Positions 53,901 through 61,675 of a stretch of DNA of 64,000 bases are shown in pieces. Both the position numbers and the translations under genes were made by a program. The stretch lies in contig NZ_CP131039.1 of the NCBI RefSeq assembly GCF_030657335.1, positions 310,001 to 374,000 on the forward strand. Reading direction: 5' to 3'. The notes beneath the pieces are model-generated. The model searched no databases. It worked only from the letters and a program-made list of their open reading frames with translations, and was not told the DNA's origin. The DNA is from Croceibacterium aestuarii (lineage in GTDB: Bacteria; Pseudomonadota; Alphaproteobacteria; Sphingomonadales; Sphingomonadaceae). Numbering within the stretch: position 1 is the first letter of the stretch; every line of letters begins with the position of its first letter.

Positions 53901-54153
53901 TGGACTGGCTGGAGAGGTAGAGCATGCCGTCCACCCCGTTGATTTCCTGCTCGATCGGATTGGCGACCGTGTCAGCGACCGTTTCGGCCGACGCGCCGGG
54001 ATATACCGCGCTCACCGTGACCGTGGGCGGCACGACTTCGGGGTACTGGCTGACGGGCAGGAACGCATAGGCGATTGCACCCACCAGCGTGATGATCACG
54101 GCGATGACCACTGCGAAGATCGGCCGATCGATGAAGAAGCGCGGCAGACGCAT
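50962..54153 (-). CDS. RND multidrug efflux pump, HAE1 family inner-membrane subunit
   Basis: A 1063-residue AcrB/MexB-like proton antiporter, full length. The N-terminus MRLPRFFIDRPIFAVVIAVI is classic. The proton-relay aspartates are in LAIGIVVDDAIVVVENVERN in helix 4 near residue 402, and the second half carries the matching helix with AAKNAILIVEFARQG. Two periplasmic porter/docking halves are complete. It exports hydrophobic compounds such as antibiotics or aromatic toxins. It lies 22 bases after the adaptor gene. Confidence 0.95.
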   Translation of the reverse strand: MRLPRFFIDRPIFAVVIAVIITLVGAIAYAFLPVSQYPEVVPPTVTVSAVYPGASAETVADTVANPIEQEINGVDGMLYLSSQSTGDGRVTITVTFEPGTDLDQAQTLVQNRVAIAEPRLPEEVQRLGIVTRKTTPDFLLVVNLISPDGSLNREYISNYAQTRIKDRLARIEGVGDVQLFGQRELAMRVWIDPGRAAALGLTAGDIVQALRSQNVQVAAGTLGQQPSPDSAFQLNVETQGRFTDPQQFSDVVIRTDEQGRQVRVGDVARVEIGAQDYATSAYLNQMDSVIIPVFQAPGSNALAAAEEVKSTMSELSKSFPAGLEYRIVYNPTEFISESISAVVHTLFEAIVLVVLVIVAFLQKARASLIPVLAIPVSLVGTFAVLAMLGYSLNNLSLFGLVLAIGIVVDDAIVVVENVERNLEAGHSPLEAARRSMDEVGTALIAIVLVLCAVFVPTLFIGGLSGEFYKQFAVTISAATIISLVVSLTLSPALSALLLRPHRKLRRDAPRWRQAVEAAGDRFNRAFERFSERYAALTARLVRMPRRMMAAYAGLIALTAAALVWTPTGFVPQQDQGYFLTVIQLPPGSATTRTDAVMKQVAERMLPIDGISGTVMLSGFDGTSETQSASSAAAYWVLDDFKTRAAKGETIDALMQQAQAATADIKSARLMIVKPPVIRGIGSAGGFRMMIEDRSGAGYRKMQDIANAVIAQANQHKGLAGVYTFFDTGTPRVKADIDRDKAQILGVSPAKVFETLQVYLGSAFINDFNLLGRTYRVTAQADAPFRNDASDIANLYTRSDNGAMVPLGSVAELSDTTGPYRVTRYNLAPAVAIDGDTAPGFSSGQSLATMEGVAAKALPRGYESEWTGIAFQQATAGNTAILVFALAVVLVFLVLAAQYESLVMPLAIILIVPMCLLAAMVGVNIRGMDNNVLTQIGLVVLIALAAKNAILIVEFARQGEERDGLSPVDAAVQAARTRLRPILMTSFAFILGSVPLVVATGAGAELRQALGTAVCFGMLGVTGFGLVFTPTFYVVCRELGDRLAALRNRTEPSAGEEPFTVPAE

Positions 54154-54175
54154 GGGCTTGGCTCCGGTCGGTTGG

Positions 54176-55516
54176 TCAGTTGGCGAGTGTGGCGGCGCTG
54201 GCGGGCGCTTCGTCGAGCGCCTTTTCGGTGTATGCGGCCCCGGGTTCCGGCACCTTGCCTTGCTTGGGCTTCACCGTCTGGCCTGGCATGGCGAGCTGCA
54301 CGCCGTCGATGATGACGCGGTCGGTCGGGGCGAGGCCCTTGCGGACCACTCGCAGACCGTCGACCAACGGGCCGAGTTCGACTTCGCGGGCGGCGACCGC
54401 ATTCTTGCGATCCACCACCATCACCAGCTTGCGAGTCTGGTCGGTTGTAATCGCGGTATCGGGCACCAGCAGCGCCTGCTCCGTGCCCCCGGTCGCCATG
54501 CGCATGTTGCCGAACAGTCCCGGCGTCAGGAAGCCGTCGGGATTGCGAACGCGAGCGCGAGCCCGGATCGTGCCGGAATGCGCGTCGAGGCCGTTGTCGA
54601 CGAAGTCGAGCGAGCCGTGCCAGCGATAGTCGGGCTCGTCGGCGAGGCGGATGTCGACCGGAACTTTCTTGTCGAGGCCCTCGCGCCGCGTCTTGAGGAA
54701 CGTGCTTTCCGATCCCTCGAAGGCGAAATAGATCGGATCGACTGCGTTGATCGTGGTCAGCAGAGTGGCTGCCTGCCCGCTTCCGGCCGCGACCAGATTT
54801 CCCGCGTCGACCCGGCGGTCGGAAATCCGTCCTGATATTGGCGCGCGCACAGTGGTGAACTCCACGTCGAGCTGGCGCGAGCGCACCTGCGCGCGGGCAG
54901 CGGCAAGCTGAGCCTCGTGCATGCGCACTTCGGCTTGCAAGCGGTCGATCTCGTTGGCCGCGACCGCGTCTTCCGCAACCAGGCGCTGGGCCCGGGCCAG
55001 GTTGCTGCGGGCGAGCGACAGCGCGCTCGATGCGCTGGCGGCGCTCGCCTGCGCCTCGGCTAGGCTGGCGCGGAACGGCCGGGCGTCGATGCTGAACAGC
55101 GGAGCGCCTGCGCGGACAAATTGGCCGTCGGTGAAGTGGACCGCGGTCACCTGGCCGGAAACGCGCGGGCGCACTTCGACCGCGCGGCTCGGCTCGAAAC
55201 GACCGATGAAGTCGTCCCACTCGGTCACTTCGCGCTGGATCGGCTGGGCGACCGTTACTTCGGGCGGCGGCGGCGCGGCAGCCGGAGCCACGTCGGTGCG
55301 CAGGAACCACCAGGCGGCGAGCAGGGCAGCGGCCATCGCGACCACGAGGACGATGCGCCGGTTGCGGCGAGCGTGTCGGCCGCGATACTCGCCCTCTTCG
55401 TCCCTTGCCATTTCCATGGGCTGCATGCGCGCCGGATATCCATCGACGAGGTCCCCGTCGTTTGGCGAATTGCTCCCGCGCTGGTCTTCGGAACGATCGA
55501 ACGGTGTATCGAACAT
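54176..55516 (-). CDS. RND efflux periplasmic adaptor (AcrA-like)
   Basis: A 446-residue membrane-fusion protein. A charged cytoplasmic N-terminus of about 60 residues is followed by an uncleaved membrane helix (IVLVVAMAAALLAAWWFL). After this come the lipoyl halves (VEVRPRVSGQVTAVHF and TTVRAPISGRISDRRVDAG), an alpha-hairpin rich in Ala and Arg, and the beta-barrel domain. ATG 55516 has GAGGGG about seven bases upstream. It bridges pump and outer-membrane channel. The non-lipidated anchor with a long N-terminus is common in sphingomonads. Confidence 0.93.
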   Translation of the reverse strand: MFDTPFDRSEDQRGSNSPNDGDLVDGYPARMQPMEMARDEEGEYRGRHARRNRRIVLVVAMAAALLAAWWFLRTDVAPAAAPPPPEVTVAQPIQREVTEWDDFIGRFEPSRAVEVRPRVSGQVTAVHFTDGQFVRAGAPLFSIDARPFRASLAEAQASAASASSALSLARSNLARAQRLVAEDAVAANEIDRLQAEVRMHEAQLAAARAQVRSRQLDVEFTTVRAPISGRISDRRVDAGNLVAAGSGQAATLLTTINAVDPIYFAFEGSESTFLKTRREGLDKKVPVDIRLADEPDYRWHGSLDFVDNGLDAHSGTIRARARVRNPDGFLTPGLFGNMRMATGGTEQALLVPDTAITTDQTRKLVMVVDRKNAVAAREVELGPLVDGLRVVRKGLAPTDRVIIDGVQLAMPGQTVKPKQGKVPEPGAAYTEKALDEAPASAATLAN

Positions 55517-55659
55517 GACTACCCCTCGCCCGGTCAGGGCGCTTTTCTCCGCGTCCCGAAGCGCGCTCCGGGAGGGATTCTTTCGGACAAGGCCGGAATG
55601 GCGAGCGCCGCGAAGCGGCCCCGCCCTGGTCGGCAGCATCAGCTACCGCCCGGGCCAGA

Positions 55660-55730
55660 CTTCTGTACCGCTAAGTATGTAATCTGGGGTTCAGGTCAAG
55701 CGATATTTCTATACCGACCGATATTTTTTT
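55660..55730 (-). promoter_or_regulatory. Promoter/operator region of the RND operon
   Basis: Between the adaptor and tetR genes the sequence turns A/T rich. Read on the minus strand there is TTGACC (55698-55693), a 16-base spacer and TACTTA, a possible -35/-10 pair for the efflux operon. Just upstream is an 8-bp direct repeat CGATATTT (55701-55708 and 55719-55726) around TATACCGACC. This is a candidate site for the adjacent TetR repressor. The hexamers are imperfect. Confidence 0.45.
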
Positions 55731-55754
55731 CGCAATGCAGCAAAAAAGGGGCCA

Positions 55755-56351
55755 TCAGCGCGAAGGCCAAATCGCCACCGCAGCTTGGGCGACGCTCTCA
55801 AGCTGGGACCGCGACATGCCCGAGCGGGCCTGCACGGAAAGGCCCTGCAAGACAGTCTTGAGATAGTTGGCGAGCGCTTCGGGGTCGGCCGGCGCATCGA
55901 AATCGCCGGCAGAGATGCCCTTCTCGATACGTTCGACCAGTGCGCGGTGCGTGTTGGCCGCGATACCTTCGATATGCTGGCGGATCGACGAGTCCTCTGC
56001 GCCGCAGGTGACCGTTGCCGTCACGCCCAGACATCCCCGGCAATCGCCGCTCACCAGGTCGATGGCGCCGTGGAGCAGGTTCGCTACCATTCCCTTCGTC
56101 GTGGGCGCATCCAAAGCCTCGCGAATGTAGGCGAGCTTTTCGCGTTCGTAGAGGTCGAGCGCCCGGGTAAACAGCTCTTCCTTGTTCCCGAAGGCTGCGT
56201 AAAGGCTCGGCCGGGTGATGCCCATGGCGTCGGTCAGGTCGGTGAGCGACGATCCTTCGTAACCGTTGGTCCAGAAAACCCGCAGGGCTGCGGCGAGCGC
56301 ATCATCGACGTCGAATTCCCTGGGGCGCCCTCTGACAGCAACATTTTCCAT
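55755..56351 (-). CDS. TetR-family transcriptional regulator
   Basis: A 198-residue regulator. The N-terminal helix-turn-helix domain spans about residues 10-60 (GSSLTDLTDAMGITRPSLYA, then FGNKEELFTRAL). The C-terminal ligand domain carries SGDCRGCLGVTATVTCGAED with three cysteines in a short span, a feature of the AcrR/YezE-like group. It reads in the same direction as the RND operon downstream and is the likely local repressor. A TATATATAC -10-like element lies just upstream of its start on the minus strand. Confidence 0.9.
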   Translation of the reverse strand: MENVAVRGRPREFDVDDALAAALRVFWTNGYEGSSLTDLTDAMGITRPSLYAAFGNKEELFTRALDLYEREKLAYIREALDAPTTKGMVANLLHGAIDLVSGDCRGCLGVTATVTCGAEDSSIRQHIEGIAANTHRALVERIEKGISAGDFDAPADPEALANYLKTVLQGLSVQARSGMSRSQLESVAQAAVAIWPSR

Positions 56352-56490
56352 ATCGCTCAGTATATATAGATGGGGTCGCGCAAAACAAGCTCGCCGCTCT
56401 CATCCGTATAATTGCGGGGCGCTACCGCCTGCGCATCGCGTTACCCGGTGCTCTTCCGCCTTAATTCCTGTCCTTGCCGTGGAGCGGCGC

Positions 56491-57753
56491 ATGACTTTCA
56501 GACCTATCCCGACAATCGGTGCGATTCTGCGCAGGCTGGCAACCGTGCCCGCGTCCTGTCTTTTGCTCCTGGTCGCCGCTGGCGCGCCGGCGCAAGAGCC
56601 CGCTCCGCGGCACTGGGACCAGCCGGCGGCGGAAGCCTTGCTGGCATATATCGACGGCGTCGGCTCGCACGGGCTCGACGCGGCGGATTACCAGCCGGCC
56701 CTCTTGCGAGCGGCACTGCAATCCGGCGAGCCGGTGGCGATCGAAAAACAGGCGACGCTCAGCTTCACCCTGGTGGCCGCGGATCTGGCGCGGGGTCATA
56801 TCAAGCCCGGCAACAGGGGCAGGACCTATATCGTATCGGATACGCTCGATCCGCAACGGGTCGCCCTTATGATCGACGAGGCGATCGCAAAGCGCGACGT
56901 CGCCGGGGTCCTTGAGAGACTGGCACCGGCCAATCCCCAGTACCGCAGTCTTCGGCTCGCGCTTGCCAAGCTGCCCCCCGAACGCGCCGCGGAGCGCGAA
57001 CGCATCAAGCTCAACCTCGAGCGCTGGCGCTGGCTGCCGCACGATCTCGGCACGCGCTATGTCATCGTCAATATCCCGGAGTACCGCCTGCGCCTGGTGG
57101 AGAATGGCAGGCTGCTTTCCGCCCACCGCGTCATCGTCGGCAAGACCTCGACGCCGACCCCACGATTCCAGGCGCGCATCAAGGGTGTCATTATCAACCC
57201 TTCATGGCACGTGCCCCAGTCGATCGTGGCCGAGAGCGTCGGCTCCTTGGTGCGCAACCGGCCGCAGGTCGCCCGCTCGCGGGGGTACACTTGGAACTGG
57301 AACGGCGGCAAGCTCAACGTCACGCAGATGCCGGGGCCCGAGAACGCGCTCGGGCAGATGAAACTCGACATGCCCAATCCCTTGTCGATTTTCGTGCATG
57401 ACACCCCGTCCAAGGACCTTTTCGAGCGCGATGTGCGCGCCTTCAGCCACGGCTGCATCCGCACGCAGGATCCGTTTGCACTTGGAGAACATCTCCTAGC
57501 CGGCTCGGAATGGACACGCACGAGGATCGACGCTGCGGCGGCAACCAGGAAAACCGTTGAGATTCCGCTCGAACAACCGCTGCCCATCTATGTCGTCTAT
57601 CTGACCGCAATTGCCCAGGCCGACGGCAGCATTCGCGAGTTCGACGATGTCTACAAGCTCGACGGCTGCTTGGAAAAACAGCTCGCGTCAGCGGGAACCG
57701 AGCCGGTCTTTCGTGCCGCGCCGGGCTTTGAATCGGAATGCAAGGCCGCCTGA
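56491..57753 (+). CDS. Exported L,D-transpeptidase (YcbB-like)
   Basis: A 420-residue protein with a signal peptide (LATVPASCLLLLVAAGAPAQ). The middle holds a peptidoglycan-binding-like helical domain. The YkuD catalytic domain follows, beginning RYVIVNIPEYRLRLVENGR near residue 190. The active-site motif is FSHGCIRTQDP with nucleophile Cys322, and the histidine partner is in IFVHDTP. It cross-links peptidoglycan stems by 3-3 bonds in the periplasm. GGAG lies eight bases before ATG 56491. A TATAAT at 56407-56412 may belong to its promoter. Confidence 0.92.
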   Translation: MTFRPIPTIGAILRRLATVPASCLLLLVAAGAPAQEPAPRHWDQPAAEALLAYIDGVGSHGLDAADYQPALLRAALQSGEPVAIEKQATLSFTLVAADLARGHIKPGNRGRTYIVSDTLDPQRVALMIDEAIAKRDVAGVLERLAPANPQYRSLRLALAKLPPERAAERERIKLNLERWRWLPHDLGTRYVIVNIPEYRLRLVENGRLLSAHRVIVGKTSTPTPRFQARIKGVIINPSWHVPQSIVAESVGSLVRNRPQVARSRGYTWNWNGGKLNVTQMPGPENALGQMKLDMPNPLSIFVHDTPSKDLFERDVRAFSHGCIRTQDPFALGEHLLAGSEWTRTRIDAAAATRKTVEIPLEQPLPIYVVYLTAIAQADGSIREFDDVYKLDGCLEKQLASAGTEPVFRAAPGFESECKAA

Positions 57754-57783
57754 GCGATCGGCGACTCGGCAAGCTCACCGCCC

Positions 57784-58455
57784 CTAGCGGTCGTCGGCGT
57801 TCTCAGCCGGGCCGGCCTGATGCGACGCAAGCCACGCTTCCTCGGAGCCCATGCCGGCGGTGAAGGCGACACGCAGGGCGTCGGCGAAGTTCGTCACCTC
57901 GAGCTTTTCCATCACATTCGCGCGATAGACCTCGACCGTGCGCGAGCTGATGCCGAGGTCGTAGGCGATTGTTTTGTTGGGGTAGCCGCAGGCGAGCCCC
58001 TCGAGTACTTCGCGCTCGCGCTCGGTCAACCGGGCGATCTGCGTCCTTGCCCATTCAAGGCGATTGCGCTGGCCGGCCTTGTCGGCCAGTTGCGACTGGG
58101 CGACCGCGACGGCCTCGAGGAGGCGCTCGCGCTTGAACGGCTTTTCGAGAAAATCGGTGGCACCTCCCCGCATCGCCCGTACGGCCGTGGCGATGTCGCC
58201 GTGACCTGTGAGCACGATGACGGGAAAGTTCAGTCCACGCTTCGCCATCTCCTGCTGCACCTGCAGCCCGTCCATGCCCGGCATTCGCACGTCGAGTAAG
58301 ACAGAGGCCGGCGTGTTGCGATCGGCGCCCTTGAGAAAGGCTTCGCCATCGGGCCAGCGCTCCACCGCATATCCAGCCGAGCGAAGCAGGAAATCGAGCG
58401 ACCGGCGAATCGAATCCTCGTCGTCGACAACGTGGACCAGCATTTTGTCTGCCAA
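57784..58455 (-). CDS. fixJ: FixJ-type response regulator
   Basis: A 223-residue two-domain regulator. The receiver carries the acidic pair in VVDDEDS, the phospho-acceptor Asp55 (SVLLDVRMPGMDG) and the LTGHGD and KPF elements. The LuxR-type DNA-binding domain occupies about 143-190 (LTEREREVLEGLACGYPNKT, then ISSRTVEVYRANVMEKL). It is the natural partner of the divergent FixL kinase and should activate genes under low oxygen. Confidence 0.9.
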   Translation of the reverse strand: MADKMLVHVVDDEDSIRRSLDFLLRSAGYAVERWPDGEAFLKGADRNTPASVLLDVRMPGMDGLQVQQEMAKRGLNFPVIVLTGHGDIATAVRAMRGGATDFLEKPFKRERLLEAVAVAQSQLADKAGQRNRLEWARTQIARLTEREREVLEGLACGYPNKTIAYDLGISSRTVEVYRANVMEKLEVTNFADALRVAFTAGMGSEEAWLASHQAGPAENADDR

Positions 58456-58775
58456 ACCGTCCTTCCTCCGCGCTAGCTCATCGGCCGCCGATTCATAGTC
58501 GGCGCTCGGTCGTCAATATATTATCAGGCGGCGAACTGCCCACCCGACCTGGCGAAAAATTCACCGGTCATGCAGATGCTGGTGCTGGGATGCGCCAAAG
58601 TGCGAGGATGCCGTCGCGGCAGCGCAGGCAATCCGATACCATGTCCTTTGGAGAGCTGACTTGCATCGCGTCCCGCTACCATTGCTCTGGCTGATTGTGC
58701 GAGAGTCCATTAGGTTTGTCTAACGAATCCCTTAGTCCGCGGCAAACGCGCCCCGTTGACCTCGAAGGAGTGCAT
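58456..58775. promoter_or_regulatory. Divergent fixJ-fixL intergenic region
   Basis: A 320-base gap without a credible gene. An A/T-rich patch TCAATATATTATCAGG lies near 58515-58530. TTAG and CTAA half-sites flank GTTTGT near 58710-58725, close to fixL. The fixL ribosome binding site AAGGAG is at 58765-58770. No exact Fnr/FixK box was found here. Promoters for both genes must lie here, but I cannot place them with confidence. Confidence 0.45.
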
Positions 58776-59906
58776 GTGAAGCAGATGTTGCCCCGGCCTG
58801 GCGAGGAGATCCTTCTGCGGTCGATCCTCGATACCGTGCCCGAGGGCATGATCGTGATCGATGAGGGGGGGCAGATTGTATACTTCAGCGCGGCGGCGGA
58901 ACGCATGTTCGGGTACCGTGAGCAGGATGTAGTCGGCGAAAATGTCAGCACGCTGATGCCATCGCCCGACCGCGAGAAGCACGACGGGTATCTCGCCAAC
59001 TACATGCAGACCGGCGAGCGGCGCATGATCGGCATTGGCCGCATCACGACCGCTCGGCGGCGGGACGGCACCACTTTCCCGATCGAACTCGCCGTCGGCG
59101 AAGCGAAGCATGGAGGCCGCAGGCTGTTCACCGGCTTCATTCGCGATCTGACCGAGAGCCAGGAGACGGAAAAGCGTCTGCACAATCTGCAGGACGAGCT
59201 GGCCCACGTCGCCCGGGTCACGGAAATGGGAACGCTGGCAACCTCGATCGCCCACGAACTCAACCAGCCACTTACCGCGATCGCCAACTACGTCGAAACG
59301 GCGAGCGAGATGTTGGTCGACCCGCAGCTCGAAGACTGCGAGATGGTCCGGGAAGCGCTGGACGAATGCGCAGCGCAAGCGATCCGGGCCGGCCAGGTCG
59401 TGCGGCGACTGCGCGATTTCATCGCCCGCCGCGAAACCGAACGGCAGATCGTGCCGCTCGCGCGACTGGTCAACGAAGCCAGCGCCCTTGCCTTGCTGAG
59501 CACCGGTAGCGACCAACTCGATTTCCGAGTCGACATTCCCGTCGACCAAACCGTTCTCGTTGACCGCATCCAGGTTCAGCAAGTGTTCCTGAACCTTATA
59601 AAGAACGCCATCGAGGCCATGCAGGACAGCAAGTTCAAGCGACTCGAGGTGACGAGCAGCACCAGCCCCGGCGGCATGGTGCACGCCTCGGTGACGGACA
59701 GCGGACCTGGATTGCCGGCCGATATAGCGGCGGACCTGTTCTCCCCTTTTCGCACCACGAAATCGAGCGGGATGGGGCTTGGCTTGTCGATTTGTCGAAC
59801 GATCGTCGAGGCGCATGAAGGACGTATCTGGATCGAACCCTCGTCGCTTGGCGGGACGTCCTTTCACTTCACTCTGCCGGACGCCTCGGCCACCGATCTC
59901 GATTAA
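58776..59906 (+). CDS. fixL: FixL-type oxygen-sensing histidine kinase
   Basis: A 376-residue kinase with one PAS domain (about 10-125), a HisKA domain and an ATPase domain. The PAS domain keeps His69 in [11 protein letters not shown] and Arg89 in MIGIGRITT. These match the proximal heme ligand (His200) and the distal oxygen-contacting arginine (Arg220) of Bradyrhizobium FixL at the same 20-residue spacing. The phospho-acceptor is His160 ([12 protein letters not shown]). ATPase boxes are [17 protein letters not shown] and GMGLGLSI. It has no membrane helices and is therefore a soluble sensor. GTG 58776 has AAGGAG five bases upstream. Confidence 0.92.
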   Translation: MKQMLPRPGEEILLRSILDTVPEGMIVIDEGGQIVYFSAAAERMFGYREQDVVGENVSTLMPSPDREKHDGYLANYMQTGERRMIGIGRITTARRRDGTTFPIELAVGEAKHGGRRLFTGFIRDLTESQETEKRLHNLQDELAHVARVTEMGTLATSIAHELNQPLTAIANYVETASEMLVDPQLEDCEMVREALDECAAQAIRAGQVVRRLRDFIARRETERQIVPLARLVNEASALALLSTGSDQLDFRVDIPVDQTVLVDRIQVQQVFLNLIKNAIEAMQDSKFKRLEVTSSTSPGGMVHASVTDSGPGLPADIAADLFSPFRTTKSSGMGLGLSICRTIVEAHEGRIWIEPSSLGGTSFHFTLPDASATDLD

Positions 59907-59932
59907 GACCCGCGGGAGGCAGGCAGAAGGGC

Positions 59933-60316
59933 CTAGCGTGCGACTTCTGCAACCTTGAACGGAAACTGCCGTCCGTCCGGCTCGGTCAACGTGACGAATT
60001 CCCCCAGCGCGAGGGGGTGTGTTTCGAGGTGAAACAGGCTTTCATCGTCGTCCTCGCCCACCCTGTACGAAAAGGCCCAGTGGTCGCCGGCCCTAACGAC
60101 ATACCCTTGTTGGTCGGGCTCGTTGGGCCAGAACCGGCGAACCGTCGCCATCGAGCGATGCTCCTTGACCGCGTCTTCGTCGATCATGCCGTCCTCGTAG
60201 ACCGGCAAACGCAAGATATAGGCCCGGCTGGCCGAGCCGGAGGGATATTCCGGGGTGCGCGCCAGCTCGAGTCGGATGATCTTCCACTCCGAAGCTCGAT
60301 GAAATCCTGCGTCCAT
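59933..60316 (-). CDS. Protein of unknown function next to the Fnr regulator
   Basis: A 127-residue soluble protein. Its start is uncertain between ATG 60316 and ATG 60352; the shorter form is preferred because a hairpin covers the earlier ATG. The sequence shows SRAYILRLPVYEDGMIDEDA and RRFWPNEPDQQGYVVRAGDH. Its acidic C-terminal half resembles a small beta-rich domain. No family is recognised. It follows the fnr gene on the same strand and may belong to the same oxygen-response transcript. Confidence 0.6.
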   Translation of the reverse strand: MDAGFHRASEWKIIRLELARTPEYPSGSASRAYILRLPVYEDGMIDEDAVKEHRSMATVRRFWPNEPDQQGYVVRAGDHWAFSYRVGEDDDESLFHLETHPLALGEFVTLTEPDGRQFPFKVAEVAR

Positions 60317-60344
60317 GAAGCATGAATGCAGACTTCCCGGGCCA

Positions 60345-60374
60345 GCGGACATTGGGAGATATACGAATGTCCGC
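60345..60374. repeat. Nine-base perfect inverted repeat downstream of fnr
   Basis: GCGGACATT (60345-60353) pairs with AATGTCCGC (60366-60374) across 12 bases. It starts 21 bases after the fnr stop and precedes the small downstream gene. No T-run follows on the minus strand, so it may be an RNA-stabilising or partial-termination hairpin, or an operator. It covers the alternative upstream ATG of the next gene. Confidence 0.55.
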
Positions 60375-60395
60375 AGTCCTTGCTGGCGGGCGCGA

Positions 60396-61091
60396 TCACT
60401 CCGCCTCGGTTAGGAGAACGAGCGCCTCCCGATCCAGAATCATGATCCGGCGGGTTCCCGGAGTCTCGATGATTCCGCGGTTTCGCAGTGCGGTAATCTG
60501 CCGGCTTACAGTCTCGATGGTCGTTCCGAGCATATCGGCGATCTCCTGCCGGCCGCAAGGAAGCTCGATAGTCACCGGGCCACACTCCGGTGCACCCGAT
60601 GCGCGAGCGCGCTCGACCATGTCGAGGAGGAAGGTGGCAATCTTCTGGCCGGCGGTCTTGCGGCCGAGCAGCATCAGCCAGCTTCTGGTGCGATCGAGGT
60701 CGGTAAGGGCACGCTCCAAGAGATCGTGTTCGAGTTCCGGCTGGGTGCGGGCGAAGCTGTCGAACTCGGCACGCCGGAACGTGCAGACCTGGGCATCGGT
60801 GAGAGCGACCACCGAATGGGCAGACTTGGGGCCGAAGGGTCGACCGACAAAATCGCCCTGGTGGGCTAGGCCCAGGGTCTGCTCACGGCCGTCGCTGGCC
60901 GTCGAGGACAGCTTGAGCACACCTTCGATGACGTTGCCCACCAGAAGCGATTCTTCGTCTTCCCACTGCAGCACCGTCCCGCGGCGAAGGCGTTGCAACC
61001 GGCCGAACTGACCGAGCCGCGCCACATCATCGTCAGAAAGCGAACTGCAAATGGCCTGATCGCGAACTGGACACTGGGCACAATCGGTCAT
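60396..61091 (-). CDS. Crp/Fnr-family regulator with FnrN-type iron-sulfur cysteines
   Basis: A 231-residue regulator. The N-terminal cysteines Cys4, Cys7 and Cys15 give the C-x2-C-x7-C pattern of FnrN/FixK1 proteins, and a further Cys sits in AQVCTFRRAEF. These four would bind an oxygen-labile [4Fe-4S] cluster. The cyclic-nucleotide-like beta roll follows. The DNA-binding helix reads IETVSRQITAL, the E-x-x-S-R set that reads TTGAT half-sites. ATG 61091 was chosen since GGAG lies eight bases upstream. An Fnr box lies about 45 bases ahead of the start. Confidence 0.9.
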   Translation of the reverse strand: MTDCAQCPVRDQAICSSLSDDDVARLGQFGRLQRLRRGTVLQWEDEESLLVGNVIEGVLKLSSTASDGREQTLGLAHQGDFVGRPFGPKSAHSVVALTDAQVCTFRRAEFDSFARTQPELEHDLLERALTDLDRTRSWLMLLGRKTAGQKIATFLLDMVERARASGAPECGPVTIELPCGRQEIADMLGTTIETVSRQITALRNRGIIETPGTRRIMILDREALVLLTEAE

Positions 61092-61135
61092 CGAAATCTC
61101 CGTCGGCATCGTGCGGCTGCGCCGCTCCAAGGCGT

Positions 61136-61149
61136 TTGACTTCGATCAA
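61136..61149. promoter_or_regulatory. Fnr/FixK box upstream of the fnr gene
   Basis: TTGAC-TTCG-ATCAA matches the consensus TTGAT-N4-ATCAA with one change that is common in FnrL/FixK targets. It lies 44 bases before the fnr start codon, so it fits control of fnr by itself or by a FixK-like protein. A sigma factor site could be expected around 20 bases downstream on the minus strand but is not obvious. Confidence 0.65.
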
Positions 61150-61240
61150 ATTGCGCAGCGCCGGTATACGCAGATATCCGGAGACGCCGGGCGATCCGAT
61201 GCGAGGATCGCCATTCCGCTGCTTCGAGCCTGCCCGCGCC

Positions 61241-61675
61241 CTAGCCCAAGGCGGCCTGCGTCCACTGCACAATGGCGCTCTCGTTCATCGCCCCGGCCTG
61301 CCGCGAAACCTCCGCTCCGCCATGAAACAGGATCAACGTCGGGATCGAGCGGATGGAGTAACGTGCGGCCACAGACTGTGCCCGCTCGGTGTCGACCTTT
61401 GCGAGCACGACCCGTGGCTCAAGTCTCGCCGCCGCCGCTTCAAATGCGGGTGCCATTGCCCTGCAAGGGCCGCACCATTCGGCCCAGAAATCGACCAATA
61501 CCGGAAGGCTGCCCTTCCCGGTCAGCTTGTCGAAAAGCGCCGCGTCGGCCGCGATGGGCTTGCCCGTGAAGAGCGGCTGGCCGCATTTGCCGCATTTGGG
61601 ACCGGAAGCCAGCCGCTCGCTCGGCACTCGATTGAGGGCGGCGCAAGAGCGGCACACCACGGTTTGCGAAGTCAT
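61241..61675 (-). CDS. trxC: Thioredoxin 2 (TrxC) with N-terminal zinc ribbon
   Basis: A 144-residue thioredoxin. The N-terminal 35 residues hold two CxxC pairs (VCRSCAALNRVP and KCGKCGQPLF) that bind zinc, the mark of TrxC. The active site is AEWCGPCRAMAP near residue 67. The cis-proline loop SIPTLILF is near 113. It reduces disulfides in the cytoplasm and is often tied to oxidative stress. It begins directly after the stop of an RND pump gene with no gap. Confidence 0.94.
   Translation of the reverse strand: MTSQTVVCRSCAALNRVPSERLASGPKCGKCGQPLFTGKPIAADAALFDKLTGKGSLPVLVDFWAEWCGPCRAMAPAFEAAAARLEPRVVLAKVDTERAQSVAARYSIRSIPTLILFHGGAEVSRQAGAMNESAIVQWTQAALG

Noticed and set aside
57784-61149. Part of a nitrogen-fixation (nif/fix) island
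   Set aside because: No nif, fixNOQP or fixGHIS genes are present; FixLJ and Fnr proteins also control respiration in non-diazotrophs.
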